From: Streptococcus sp. zg-86
GTDB taxonomy: Bacteria; Bacillota; Bacilli; Lactobacillales; Streptococcaceae
Length of the DNA stretch: 64,000 bases
Reading direction: 5' to 3'
Assembly (NCBI RefSeq): GCF_017639855.1
Contig: NZ_CP072115.1
Coordinates: 1,928,501-1,992,500 of the forward strand
Shown here: positions 26,030 to 35,395 of the stretch, in pieces
How the letters are laid out: each line of letters opens with the position of its first letter
Numbering within the stretch: position 1 is the stretch's first letter
Position numbers and translations under genes: made by a program
Notes under the pieces: generated by a model
The model's database searches: none
The model's input: only the letters and a program-made list of their open reading frames with translations
What the model was told of the DNA's origin: nothing

Positions 26030-26521
26030 ATGACAACACCAAATATTATCATGACTCGTGTAGACGAGCGACTCATCCATGGCCAAGGCCAATTATGGGT
26101 AAAATCCCTGGGCTGCAATACTGTTATTGTAGCAAATGATGCCGTTAGTACAGATAGCATTCAGCAAACCCTGATGAAAACTGTTATTCCAGAATCTGTT
26201 GCGATGCGATTTTTCCCTCTTCAAAAAGTTATTGATGTTATTCATAAGGCTAGCCCTGCACAAACTATTTTTATTGTTGTGAAAGAATTAGAGGATCTAC
26301 TAACACTCGTAAAAGGAGGTGTTCCAATCACCGAAGCAAACATTGGCAACATTCATAATACCGAAGGAAAAGAACAGGTCACACGTTCTATCTTCCTCGG
26401 CGAAAAAGATAAGGCAGCCCTCCGTGAATTAAGTCAAACTTACCATGTGACATTTAATACACAAACGACTCCAAGTGGAAATGACGGTGCTGCAGCTGTT
26501 AATATTTTGGATTATATTTAA
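26030..26521 (+). CDS. PTS mannose-family IIB component
   Basis: The phosphocarrier that receives phosphate from IIA and transfers it to the sugar during uptake. The 163-residue protein has the EIIB-Man signature TRVDERLIHGQGQLWV with the phosphorylated His17. TAGGAGGAAAATT overlaps the ugl stop, implying translational coupling. It is followed after 14 bases by IIC. Confidence 0.93.
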   Translation: MTTPNIIMTRVDERLIHGQGQLWVKSLGCNTVIVANDAVSTDSIQQTLMKTVIPESVAMRFFPLQKVIDVIHKASPAQTIFIVVKELEDLLTLVKGGVPITEANIGNIHNTEGKEQVTRSIFLGEKDKAALRELSQTYHVTFNTQTTPSGNDGAAAVNILDYI

Positions 26522-26535
26522 AAAAGGAGACTTTT

Positions 26536-27309
26536 ATGACAATCAATGTATTTCAAGCCGTCTTGATCGGCTTATGGACAGCATTTTGTTTTAGTGGGAT
26601 GCTTCTTGGGATTTACACAAACAGGTGTATTATTCTCTCTTTCGGAGTTGGGGTCATCCTAGGTGATATTCCGACTGCCCTTGCCATGGGAGCAATCGGC
26701 GAGTTGGCTTACATGGGATTTGGAGTGGGAGCTGGGGGAACCGTTCCACCTAACCCAATCGGACCTGGTGTATTCGGAACCCTTATGGCTATTACTAGCG
26801 CTGGAAAAGTTAGTCCAGAAGCAGCACTTGCTCTTTCTACACCCATAGCTGTAGCGATTCAGTTCCTACAAACCTTTGCTTACACTATTCGTGCGGGGGC
26901 TCCTGAAACAGCCATGAAGCAATTGAAAAATCGCAATTTAAAAGGATTTAAATGGTCTGTCAACGCTACAATCTGGCTCTTTGCCTTGCTAGGATTTTCT
27001 CTCGGTTGCCTAGGTGCTTTATCAATGGATACTCTCCTACATCTTGTAGATTTTATTCCTCCTGTCTTACTTAGCGGACTAACTGTTGCTGGAAAAATGC
27101 TTCCTGCAATCGGATTTGCTATGATTCTATCTGTTATGGCGAAGAAAGAATTGATTCCATTTGTTCTACTCGGCTACGTCTGTGCTGCCTATCTACAAAT
27201 CCCAACAATCGGTATCGCTCTCGTAGGAACAATCTTTGCCTTGATTGAATTTTATCATCGACCAGAAAAAACTGTTGTGAAGGAGGAAGCACACGATGAC
27301 TGGATCTAA
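26536..27309 (+). CDS. PTS mannose-family IIC component
   Basis: Membrane permease subunit of the EII-Man-type transporter, working with IID. The 257-residue protein has about seven to eight membrane spans and the conserved glycine-rich segment MGAIGELAYMGFGVGAGGT followed by VPPNPIG. AAAAAGGAGA precedes the ATG. It overlaps IID by 14 bases. Confidence 0.93.
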   Translation: MTINVFQAVLIGLWTAFCFSGMLLGIYTNRCIILSFGVGVILGDIPTALAMGAIGELAYMGFGVGAGGTVPPNPIGPGVFGTLMAITSAGKVSPEAALALSTPIAVAIQFLQTFAYTIRAGAPETAMKQLKNRNLKGFKWSVNATIWLFALLGFSLGCLGALSMDTLLHLVDFIPPVLLSGLTVAGKMLPAIGFAMILSVMAKKELIPFVLLGYVCAAYLQIPTIGIALVGTIFALIEFYHRPEKTVVKEEAHDDWI

Positions 27310-28114
27310 AAAATTAGAAAAGAAAGACTATGTAAGAACTTCCCTACGAGCGTTCTTCCTACAAAATGGATTTAACTATAGTAATTACCAAGGTCTTGGA
27401 TATGCAAATGTTCTTTATCCAGCCTTGAAAAAACACTACGGAGACGATAAAGAGGGATTCTATAAAGCTCTAGAAGAAAACTGCGAGTTTTATAATACGA
27501 ATCCTCACTTTGTTCCATTCGTAACAAGCTTACATTTGGTCATGCTCGAAAATGACCGACCTGCTGAAGAAACACGAAGCATCAAGATGGCATTAATGGG
27601 GCCACTAGCTGGTATTGGTGATTCCCTATCACAATTCTGCTTAGCTCCATTATTCTCCACAATAGCAGCATCATTAGCAGGGGACGGCTTGATTCTAGGA
27701 CCAATCATGTTCTTCCTAGCGATGAATATTATCCTAACAACCATTAAAATCTCTACTGGTTTATATGGATATAAACTAGGAACGACTGTTATCGATAAAT
27801 TAAGTGAACAAATGGCAACCATTTCGAACATTGCCAATATTATCGGTGTTACCGTTATCTCAGGATTAGCAGCAACTTCTGTAAAAATCAACGTGCCATT
27901 TACTTTTGCAGCAGGAGAACTAAAAGAGGGAGCAAAACAAAGTATTGTCAGCATCCAAGGCATGTTGGATAAAGTGGCACCGGCTCTACTACCTGCTCTT
28001 TACACATTAGTTGTCTACTATCTCATCAAAAAGAAAAAATGGACAACCTATAAACTTGTTATCCTTACCGTTATCATCGGAATCATCGGTAGCTGGTTGA
28101 AGATTTTAGGCTAA
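27296..28114 (+). CDS. PTS mannose-family IID component
   Basis: Second membrane subunit of the transporter. The 272-residue protein has the family N-terminus (SLRAFFLQNGFNYSNYQGLG), the segment MALMGPLAGIGDSLSQFCL, and about five C-terminal membrane spans ending near VIIGIIGSWLKILG. A GAAGGAGGAAG ribosome site lies inside the end of IIC. Its stop TAA shares a base with the ATG of the YajC-like gene. Confidence 0.93.
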   Translation: MTGSKKLEKKDYVRTSLRAFFLQNGFNYSNYQGLGYANVLYPALKKHYGDDKEGFYKALEENCEFYNTNPHFVPFVTSLHLVMLENDRPAEETRSIKMALMGPLAGIGDSLSQFCLAPLFSTIAASLAGDGLILGPIMFFLAMNIILTTIKISTGLYGYKLGTTVIDKLSEQMATISNIANIIGVTVISGLAATSVKINVPFTFAAGELKEGAKQSIVSIQGMLDKVAPALLPALYTLVVYYLIKKKKWTTYKLVILTVIIGIIGSWLKILG

Positions 28115-28407
28115 TGCATCTATCGATCTTTTCAATTTTACTAATTCTATTAGCAGCTAGTCCACTTTTGCTATTATCTCTCCATCATTTTCGTCAACAA
28201 CGATTACTGAGAGAACAACTGGAACAACGACACAACTATCTTGCCTCCCTAATGGTCGGAGACGACGTTCTACTTTTATCTGGAATACATGGAAAAATTG
28301 TAGCCATAAAAGAAGAGCTCATCATCTTACAAATCGCTGACCATGTAACAATATATGTTGAAAAAGAAAGTATTATGGGTAAAACAAGGGGAGTGGGGAA
28401 GAACTAG
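28114..28407 (+). CDS. YajC-like protein in the GAG PTS operon
   Basis: A 97-residue protein with one N-terminal membrane span (about 4-24) and a YajC-like C-terminal segment, LMVGDDVLLLSGIHGKIVAIKEELIIL (about 48-74 of the protein). YajC is an accessory of the Sec translocase; streptococci normally have another copy elsewhere. Here the start overlaps the IID stop, so it is tightly coupled to the transporter genes, and pneumococcus keeps the same arrangement. The role in PTS assembly or function is unproven inference. Confidence 0.75.
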   Translation: MHLSIFSILLILLAASPLLLLSLHHFRQQRLLREQLEQRHNYLASLMVGDDVLLLSGIHGKIVAIKEELIILQIADHVTIYVEKESIMGKTRGVGKN

Positions 28408-28423
28408 GAACTATCAAAAGAGT

Positions 28424-28603
28424 CCTCTCTCTAGTTTCTGAGCTTAAACTAACATAATCCACTAGATAATGTTACTACCACCCCCTACACAGTTGATTAG
28501 ACAATCTTTGTAACTTAAAAAGCAAACATCCTGTCAATCAACCACTGCGTCAATGTGTTTTTACTAAATTTGGTAAGAGAAGCTGGCTTTCTGCCCAGCT
28601 TCT
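28424..28603 (-). repeat. Intergenic stem-loop repeat element, copy 3 (inverted)
   Basis: The same blocks as at 20745-20966 in opposite orientation: CCCCCTACACAGTTGATTAG, then CAATCTTTG, CTTAAAAAGC, CAATCAACCACTGCGTC, and a terminal AGCTGG...CCAGCT inverted repeat. It sits between the YajC-like gene and the heparinase-like gene. Confidence 0.72.
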
Positions 28604-28620
28604 TTCTTTGGAGAAGAACT

Positions 28621-30519
28621 ATGAAACAAGCGATAACGAATTACTTAAAAGATTTTGACCGAGCATTCTGTCAACAATACATTCTCAACCACTGTCAAGA
28701 AGAATATCAAAAAATCCAAGAGACCAATCAGCGTCTAATGGATAACCGTTTTTTATTTAATGGAAACTGGGACATGGAACCTTGTCCGCACGAATATCGA
28801 CTACAACCCCTGAATTGGGAAAGCTTTTTTGAGGATGATCCCGAGTGGGCTTACATGCTCAATAGGCAGGAATACCTATCCGCTCTTCTTTTAGGCTACC
28901 TCGTAGAAGAAAAAGTAATCTACATTCAACAACTCAAATACTTTATCCTTCATTGGATTGAGCACGTTCCTACCTTCCATCCACAGTCCCTCACCACTCG
29001 GACACTAGACACGGGTATCCGTTGCTTTACCTGGTTAAAATGCCTTCTTTTCCTTATTCATTTTGATGTCATCCATGATACTGAATTAGAGACGATTTGC
29101 CAATCCATGACGAAGCAGATTCAATTTATGAAGGCTAGTTATATAGACAAATATACGTTGAGTAATTGGGGAATTTTACAGACCATCCCAATCATCGCCT
29201 GCTACTATTTTTTATCCGACAAGCTAGATATTGAAGAAGAATATCAATTTTCCGTTCAAGAGCTCGAACAACAAATTCAAGTTCAGATTTTAGAAGATGG
29301 CACACAATTTGAGCAGTCTATTTTATATCACGTAGAAGTCTACAAAGCCTTGTTAGAACTTTCTATCTTGATTCCTGAGAAAGCTATTTTTTTGAAACCC
29401 TTGTTAAAGAAAATGGCCTACTACATTGAGATGATGACTGGCCTAGATGGAAAAACAGTTGCTGTAGGAGATAGCGATGCTTGTGCGACACAAGATATTC
29501 TCACCTTATCTGCCCTCTTTCTAAATGATGAAACCCTATGCTCCAAATCTTCCACTATCGATTTACATACGATTCTTTTTCTAGGGCGCAAAGGAATTGA
29601 ACAATGGAAACAATGGAAGTCACAACCACTACTGCCTAAAGCGCATTTTTTCAACAATTCTGGACATGTCTGTATTAAAAGTCCTTCTAGTTACTTTTTC
29701 TTTAAAAACGGTCCGATGGGAAGCGCTCATACACACAGTGATCAAAATAGTTTTTGTTTGCAGTACCAAGGACAGCCAATCTTTATTGATCCCGGTCGCT
29801 ATTCCTACAAAGATAACAAAGAACGGATGTTCTTGAAAAGCGCCTTGGGACATACAGGTTGTATCATTGACCAAACTCCTCCAGAGGATATTACTGGATC
29901 TTGGTCCTACAATCGCTATCCCCAACACCTCTTTTGTCAGTATCAGACTCAATTAAACAACCATTACATAGAAGGAGCCTATCAGGCTACTGCTTATGCT
30001 AAATCTTATTTACATCTACGAAAAATTCTCATGATTTCTGATAAGGTGTGGTTCATTATTGACGATCTCCAATGCCAAGGTAAGCACACACTTGCGACGC
30101 AGTTTATAGTAAGCCCAGAAGTTGTCGCGAACCCACAACAACTTGGAAAATTGCAATTGATAAGCGATGTTCCTCTAGAAGTAGAGCCAACTCTTATTTC
30201 GAAACGCTATAACGAACTTGTCACCGGACAAAAACTCATCAAAACTCAGACATTCTCTAACCGAATCATCGATTATACGATTATAGCCAATCAAGATTGT
30301 ATCATAAAAAGATTACCTGTTTACCAGTCTGATGGGCAATTATTAGAAAGTGCTTTTGCTTTTGACATTCGTCATTCTGAATGGAACAAATTAGTCTTAT
30401 TCGTAAATGATGATATCTTCAAGGGAGAAAAGCTTTGTCTAGTTGACGGAATTAAGATGAGAGGAAAGGTTATTGTCTATGACAAACAAACTGGAATCTC
30501 TTCCCGACTCAAATCATAG
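28621..30519 (+). CDS. Heparinase II/III family protein
   Basis: The 632-residue protein has an N-terminal alpha/alpha-toroid region (about 1-330). A C-terminal heparinase II/III-like beta domain follows, with GSAHTHSDQNSFCLQYQGQP (about 370-389), IDPGRYSYKDN, and LGHTGCIID. The His, Tyr and neighbouring residues match the polysaccharide-lyase 12/15/21 pattern. No signal peptide is present, so it probably acts in the cytoplasm on imported oligosaccharides. GGAGAAGAACT precedes the ATG at 28621. No AAACCGGTTT operator is upstream; a repeat element separates it from the PTS operon. Exact substrate unknown. Confidence 0.85.
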   Translation: MKQAITNYLKDFDRAFCQQYILNHCQEEYQKIQETNQRLMDNRFLFNGNWDMEPCPHEYRLQPLNWESFFEDDPEWAYMLNRQEYLSALLLGYLVEEKVIYIQQLKYFILHWIEHVPTFHPQSLTTRTLDTGIRCFTWLKCLLFLIHFDVIHDTELETICQSMTKQIQFMKASYIDKYTLSNWGILQTIPIIACYYFLSDKLDIEEEYQFSVQELEQQIQVQILEDGTQFEQSILYHVEVYKALLELSILIPEKAIFLKPLLKKMAYYIEMMTGLDGKTVAVGDSDACATQDILTLSALFLNDETLCSKSSTIDLHTILFLGRKGIEQWKQWKSQPLLPKAHFFNNSGHVCIKSPSSYFFFKNGPMGSAHTHSDQNSFCLQYQGQPIFIDPGRYSYKDNKERMFLKSALGHTGCIIDQTPPEDITGSWSYNRYPQHLFCQYQTQLNNHYIEGAYQATAYAKSYLHLRKILMISDKVWFIIDDLQCQGKHTLATQFIVSPEVVANPQQLGKLQLISDVPLEVEPTLISKRYNELVTGQKLIKTQTFSNRIIDYTIIANQDCIIKRLPVYQSDGQLLESAFAFDIRHSEWNKLVLFVNDDIFKGEKLCLVDGIKMRGKVIVYDKQTGISSRLKS

Positions 30520-30599
30520 AAACACTTCACTTATCAGGCCTATTCTCCTTCATTTTAAAAAGGAATGTGTTATAATATAGGTGCTTAGGAGGGACAAGA

Positions 30600-31604
30600 T
30601 TGGTGAGAAAATTTACAATAAAAGATATTGCTGAGATGGCCCAAACATCAAAAACGACAATTTCTTTCTACTTGAATGGAAAATATGAGAAAATGTCGCA
30701 AGAAACCCGAGAACGAATTGAGAAAGTGATTCAAGAAACCAACTACAAACCAAGTATCGTTGCTCGGGGTCTCAATTCAAAACAGACCAACTTAATCGGT
30801 GTCCTTATTGGAGATATTACAAATAGCTTCTCCAATCAGATTGTAAAAGGGATTGAGGATATCGCGAACCAGAACGGTTACCAGGTCATTATAGGCAATA
30901 GTAATTACGAACAAGAAAGTGAAGACAGTTATATAGAAAGTATGTTGCTCCTTGGAGTAGATGGTTTTATTATTCAGCCAACATCTAACTTCCGGAAATA
31001 TTCTCGTATTATCGAAGAGAAAAAGAAACACATGGTCTTCTTTGATAGTCAATTGTACGAACACCGGACAAGCTGGGTCAAAACCAATAACTACGATGCT
31101 GTCTACGATGTCACCCAAGCTTGTATCAAAAAAGGATACGAAAAATTCATACTGATTACTGCTGACACAAGTCGTTTAAGCACTCGTATCGAAAGAGCAA
31201 CTGGTTTTATTGATGCCTTGGCCGATGCAAACCATACTTACTCTAGCTTAACCATTGAAGACGAACACACCAATTTAGAACGAATAAAACAGTTTTTACA
31301 AAAGGAAATTCAACCTGAACAGAGGACACTCGTATTTGCTCCCAACTGTTGGGCACTCCCTTTAGTCTTCAAAACTATGAAAGAACTAGACTATACAGCT
31401 CCTCAAGTAGGACTGTTGGGATTTGATAATACTGAATGGACAGGACTTTCCTCTCCTAGCATTACAACCATTGTCCAACCTGCTTTTGAGGAAGGACAAC
31501 AGGCAACTAAGATTCTCATCGATCAGATTGAAGGACGACACCAAGAAGAAAAACAACAAGTCCTTGATTGTAGCGTCAACTGGCAGGAGTCTACGATGGG
31601 GTAA
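30600..31604 (+). CDS. regR: LacI-family repressor RegR
   Basis: The 334-residue protein has an N-terminal LacI HTH (FTIKDIAEMAQTSKTTISFY, about 4-23), a hinge (NYKPSIVARGLN), and a periplasmic-binding-protein-like effector domain. Its sequence closely resembles pneumococcal RegR, which represses hyaluronidase and the glycosaminoglycan operon. The start is TTG at 30600 (6 bases after AGGAGGG) or the adjoining GTG; no ATG fits. TATAATATAG lies about 30 bases upstream. Operators of AAACCGGTTT type at 16436, 24183 and 24354 are its likely targets. It has no operator of its own that I can see. Confidence 0.92.
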   Translation: MVRKFTIKDIAEMAQTSKTTISFYLNGKYEKMSQETRERIEKVIQETNYKPSIVARGLNSKQTNLIGVLIGDITNSFSNQIVKGIEDIANQNGYQVIIGNSNYEQESEDSYIESMLLLGVDGFIIQPTSNFRKYSRIIEEKKKHMVFFDSQLYEHRTSWVKTNNYDAVYDVTQACIKKGYEKFILITADTSRLSTRIERATGFIDALADANHTYSSLTIEDEHTNLERIKQFLQKEIQPEQRTLVFAPNCWALPLVFKTMKELDYTAPQVGLLGFDNTEWTGLSSPSITTIVQPAFEEGQQATKILIDQIEGRHQEEKQQVLDCSVNWQESTMG

Positions 31605-31657
31605 TTCCCTTTCATTACAAAACAAGCTCACCTAATACCATTGATTCACTACACTGT

Positions 31658-31764
31658 AATCTTCATCTTCAATAGCCTCTCCATTTTCGGCTACATCCTC
31701 TTGGTGATGTTAGTGGGGTAAAGACAATTTAGCGATTTAAAAACAGCACCCCGACGGTGCTGTT
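31658..31764. repeat. Right copy of 107-bp direct repeat; 3' remnant of the small membrane gene
   Basis: Ungapped match to 20441-20547. It encodes IFIFNSLSIFGYILLVMLVG and a stop in frame, with no start codon or ribosome site, then the same terminator. It is a 5'-truncated gene copy between regR and the PatB-type gene. Confidence 0.88.
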
Positions 31765-31766
31765 TT
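31740..31766. terminator. Bidirectional terminator between regR region and PatB-type gene
   Basis: AACAGCACC-CCGAC-GGTGCTGTT stem with TTTTGGTTT on the plus side and an A/T tract on the minus side, directly after the exporter gene stop. Confidence 0.75.
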
Positions 31767-31769
31767 GGT

Positions 31770-33533
31770 TTATTCAAAGACAAATTGATTATGGTACAGT
31801 TCTGCGTAGAATCCGCCTAGTTTGAGGAGTTCGTGGTGATTGCCTTGCTCGATAACTTCTCCATCTTTTAAGACGATAATCTGGTCTGCATTCAAAATGG
31901 TCTTTAAGCGGTGGGCAATCACAAAGCTCGTGCGACCTGCTGCGATAGCTTCCATAGCCGATTGAATCTTGGCTTCGGTCACGGTATCCACATTTGATGT
32001 GGCTTCATCTAGGATTAAAATTTGTGGATCCGTCAAAAGAGTGCGGGCAATGGAAATCAACTGCTTCTGTCCTGTTGAAAAGACATTGTGCTCATCATCT
32101 ACATAGGTATCATAGCCCTCTGGCAGGCTCATAATAAACTCATGGATATGGGTTGCGCGTGCCGCGGTTTCTACCATCTCCTGCGATACATCATCTGCCC
32201 CAAAAGCAATATTGTCACGAATGGTTCCCGAAAAGAGGACTGATTCCTGTAAGACAATTCCAACATTTTGGCGGAGACTGTCTAAATCAAATTCTCGAAT
32301 ATCTCTTCCGTCAAAACGAATACTCCCCGCATCGACATCATAGAATCGGTTGAGCAGATTCATAATCGTCGTCTTACCAGAACCAGTTGGGCCAACAACG
32401 GCTGTCATCTGCCCCTTGGGTGCTACCATACTAACCTGTTTTAAAATAGGCTTACCTGGTACATAACTAAACTCAATTTGGTCAATCTCAACCTTATCCT
32501 TCAATTCTGTAAAGGCTGGTGCTGCCTGCGGGCGCACTTCTTCTGTTTCATCAAACATTTCTTGAATCCGGTGCGCTCCAGTAAAGGCTAATTGCATTTC
32601 CGCCCAGCTGGATGCAACCTGCATCATTGGCTGGTAGTATTGCTGCGAATATTGGACAAAGGTTACTACTAAGCCCAGCGCTGCTGCTGTTGATAACTTA
32701 CTGTCAGACAAGGCAATGGTTGACCCTACAAAAATGACAATGGCTGTGTTGACAAGACTAAGACCATTCATAACAGGAAAAAGCAATCCTGAAAAAATAC
32801 GCCCTTTGAAAGTTGCTTGTCGAACCTTGGCATTGCGTTCCATAAATCCTTCAATGACTTCTTCCTGCAATCCTTGTACAATAATCGCCTTCTGTCCTGA
32901 GATATGCTCATCCATATAAGCATTTAATTGACCAACTTCCTTTTGTTGCAAATCTGTGTATTTCCGTGACATACGGATAATAAAGACGAGAAAAGCAAAG
33001 GCAATCGGACTCGTTGCCACAACCACCAGTGCCATTTTCGGATGTTGAACAAACATCATGATGACAATACCAATATATAAAATAGACTGGGTTACAACGT
33101 TGGTCAAAGACATATTAAAGGCATTTTGAATATTATCCAAGTCCGAAGTAAAACGAGACAGGACATCGCCATCTTGATGTTGGTCAAAAAAGCGAACCGT
33201 TAAACGTTCAAGCTTCCCAAATAAACCTTTTCGCATCTGATTGGTTGAGTAGGAAATGATTCTAGTAAACAAAAGGGCATAGGTCACAGCACTAGCTGCC
33301 ATGAGAAAAACGGCTACAAGCAAACTCCGTAAGGTGACAAAAAAGACGGAAGGATCTACAGCCTGTCCTGCGGCCATTTTCTGAGCTAACTCTGTCAACT
33401 CCGTCACCGCTTTTCCCATATAAACAGGGGCAATCACTTGCATACCTGTCGAAAGAAGAATGGCTAGGAAGATAATGGCAAAGGATAGCTTGAATTGTTT
33501 AAAATAGGTCCAAAAAAATCGTGCTGTTTTCAT
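31770..33533 (-). CDS. patB: ABC multidrug exporter half-transporter, PatB/SatB-like
   Basis: The 587-residue protein has six membrane spans (about 15-330) fused to an ATPase domain. Walker A is GPTGSGKTT, the signature loop is the variant FSTGQ, Walker B with catalytic glutamate is [12 protein letters not shown], and the H-loop histidine is in IAHRL. It closely resembles the pneumococcal PatB type, half of a heterodimeric efflux pump linked to fluoroquinolone export. It starts 1 base after the end of the partner gene. The complete catalytic site here complements the degenerate one of the partner. Drug substrates are inferred. Confidence 0.85.
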   Translation of the reverse strand: MKTARFFWTYFKQFKLSFAIIFLAILLSTGMQVIAPVYMGKAVTELTELAQKMAAGQAVDPSVFFVTLRSLLVAVFLMAASAVTYALLFTRIISYSTNQMRKGLFGKLERLTVRFFDQHQDGDVLSRFTSDLDNIQNAFNMSLTNVVTQSILYIGIVIMMFVQHPKMALVVVATSPIAFAFLVFIIRMSRKYTDLQQKEVGQLNAYMDEHISGQKAIIVQGLQEEVIEGFMERNAKVRQATFKGRIFSGLLFPVMNGLSLVNTAIVIFVGSTIALSDSKLSTAAALGLVVTFVQYSQQYYQPMMQVASSWAEMQLAFTGAHRIQEMFDETEEVRPQAAPAFTELKDKVEIDQIEFSYVPGKPILKQVSMVAPKGQMTAVVGPTGSGKTTIMNLLNRFYDVDAGSIRFDGRDIREFDLDSLRQNVGIVLQESVLFSGTIRDNIAFGADDVSQEMVETAARATHIHEFIMSLPEGYDTYVDDEHNVFSTGQKQLISIARTLLTDPQILILDEATSNVDTVTEAKIQSAMEAIAAGRTSFVIAHRLKTILNADQIIVLKDGEVIEQGNHHELLKLGGFYAELYHNQFVFE

Positions 33534-35243
33534 CTACTCTTCCTCCTTTCCTTTCTGGGTTTCAAAAATTTCCCGATAAACGCTATTGGTTGCAACTAAT
33601 TCCTTATGGGTACCTTGACCAATCAAGCGTCCTTCATCTAAAACCAAAATTGTATCTGCCTTCACAACAGACGAAATCTTTTGGGCAATGATAATCGTTG
33701 TTGTTCCTTTCAAGTCCTTGTTCAGGGCTTCTTGAACAAGTTTTTCAGACTTGGCATCAAGAGCTGAGGTAGAATCATCTAAAATGAGGATTTTCGGATT
33801 CGCAACTAAGCCACGAGCAATCGACATCCGTTGTTTCTGACCACCTGAGAAGTTATTCCCTCGCTCTTCAACTCCACTCTGATAACGATCTGGCATACGG
33901 TGGATAAATTCCATCGCCTGTGCAATCCGCGCAGCCCGCTCCAACTCTGTATCATCAGCATTTCGCTTGCCTTGTCGGATATTTGAAGCAATGGTCCCTG
34001 AAAAGAGAATGGCTTTTTGTAGAATAATCGAAACAGTTTGGCGCAAGGTTGTTTGGCTAACTGTTTTAATGTCTACCCCACCAATTTCAATTCGTCCTTC
34101 TTGAGGATCAAATAAACGTGGAATCAGTTGGGCAAGGGTTGATTTCCCTGCACCTGTTGCTCCGACCACACCAACCATTTGACCCGCTTCAATCTCAAAA
34201 CTAATCTCTTTCAAGGTCGGCTGTTCATCTGTCGGATAAGTAAAGGTCACATGATCAAATCGGATACTTCCTGTCAATGCTTGATCTGGCACATCTTGAT
34301 AAAGCAAAGCAGGCTCTGTTTCCAAGACTTCCTTGATCCGACGAATGGAAATCATGGCACGGCTAGCATTACTTCCCATAAACCCAACCATAATAATGGC
34401 AAACATAATTTGAATCAAATAGGTATTGAAAGAAGCGAGTTTATTAATAGCTTCTGGATTATGTCCCAACATACCATAAACCGAATAAATAGCCGCGTAA
34501 ATAGCCAGATAGGAAATAAGAATAAAGACAGGTTCTAAAAAGGAAAAGCCACGTCCGATGAAGAGATTTAAAGCAAACAAATCGTCCGATACTGCTTCAA
34601 ACTTTTCTGCCTGTTTTTTCTCTTGGACAAAAGATTTAACCACTCGCACCCCACGCAGATTTTCTTTTGCAATGGCATTAATCTTATCCACTAATTGCTG
34701 GAAGCGACCAAAACGCGGTCCCATAACGCCCATAATGACTGTCATCGTTGCCCCAATGAGGATAATCATGAGCAGAACAATCCACCATAAAGACGGCATG
34801 GTCATAATGGCAAAGAAAACCCCTCCTGCAAACATCAAGGGAAGACGTAATAAGACTTGGAAGGTCATCATGAGCAAATTTTGCACTTGAGAAATGTCAT
34901 TGGTCATCCGCACTACTAAATTTCCTGCATTAAAGGCCTCAATATTGGCATAAGAAAAGGTTTGGATTTTCTTGAACATCTGTTCTCGTAAATCAGCCGA
35001 TACAGATTGGGCAAGATAGGCTGCAAGCACCGTATTAGTAGCTCCTGCAAGTAATCCCATACCTGCAATTCCAAGCAACCAGCCACCTAGCTGATAGATA
35101 CCTGCTTGGTCATTTTCTGCTACAGCTGCTAAGACATTTTGTAAAAATCGTGGTTGCAATAAACTGCTGGTTACATATAAGAAAACCATACAAACGGAAG
35201 CAAGAGCATACCATTTGTATTTCATAATTGCTCGAATCAGCAT
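33534..35243 (-). CDS. patA: ABC multidrug exporter half-transporter, PatA/SatA-like
   Basis: The 569-residue protein has six membrane spans and an ATPase domain. Walker A GATGAGKST and signature FSGGQ are canonical. The residue after Walker B is Asp in place of the catalytic Glu (LILDDSTSALD), and the H-loop histidine is replaced (IAQKIS). This is the degenerate-site subunit of a heterodimeric exporter. AAAGGAG lies 6 bases before the ATG at 35243. It is translationally linked to the PatB-type gene downstream. Pneumococcal PatAB and S. suis SatAB exporters have this arrangement. Confidence 0.85.
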   Translation of the reverse strand: MLIRAIMKYKWYALASVCMVFLYVTSSLLQPRFLQNVLAAVAENDQAGIYQLGGWLLGIAGMGLLAGATNTVLAAYLAQSVSADLREQMFKKIQTFSYANIEAFNAGNLVVRMTNDISQVQNLLMMTFQVLLRLPLMFAGGVFFAIMTMPSLWWIVLLMIILIGATMTVIMGVMGPRFGRFQQLVDKINAIAKENLRGVRVVKSFVQEKKQAEKFEAVSDDLFALNLFIGRGFSFLEPVFILISYLAIYAAIYSVYGMLGHNPEAINKLASFNTYLIQIMFAIIMVGFMGSNASRAMISIRRIKEVLETEPALLYQDVPDQALTGSIRFDHVTFTYPTDEQPTLKEISFEIEAGQMVGVVGATGAGKSTLAQLIPRLFDPQEGRIEIGGVDIKTVSQTTLRQTVSIILQKAILFSGTIASNIRQGKRNADDTELERAARIAQAMEFIHRMPDRYQSGVEERGNNFSGGQKQRMSIARGLVANPKILILDDSTSALDAKSEKLVQEALNKDLKGTTTIIIAQKISSVVKADTILVLDEGRLIGQGTHKELVATNSVYREIFETQKGKEEE

Positions 35244-35395
35244 AGAAACTCCTTTGAATACATAGTATCTTCCATCGTATCACATTTAACCTTGACTTTC
35301 AATCTTTTTGCTAGCCTCAAAAGGAATTGCCTATGCAAATTTTTCCTAAATATGATAAAATAAAAACAGGATTACTCCCACAGAGAGGAAGCAAG

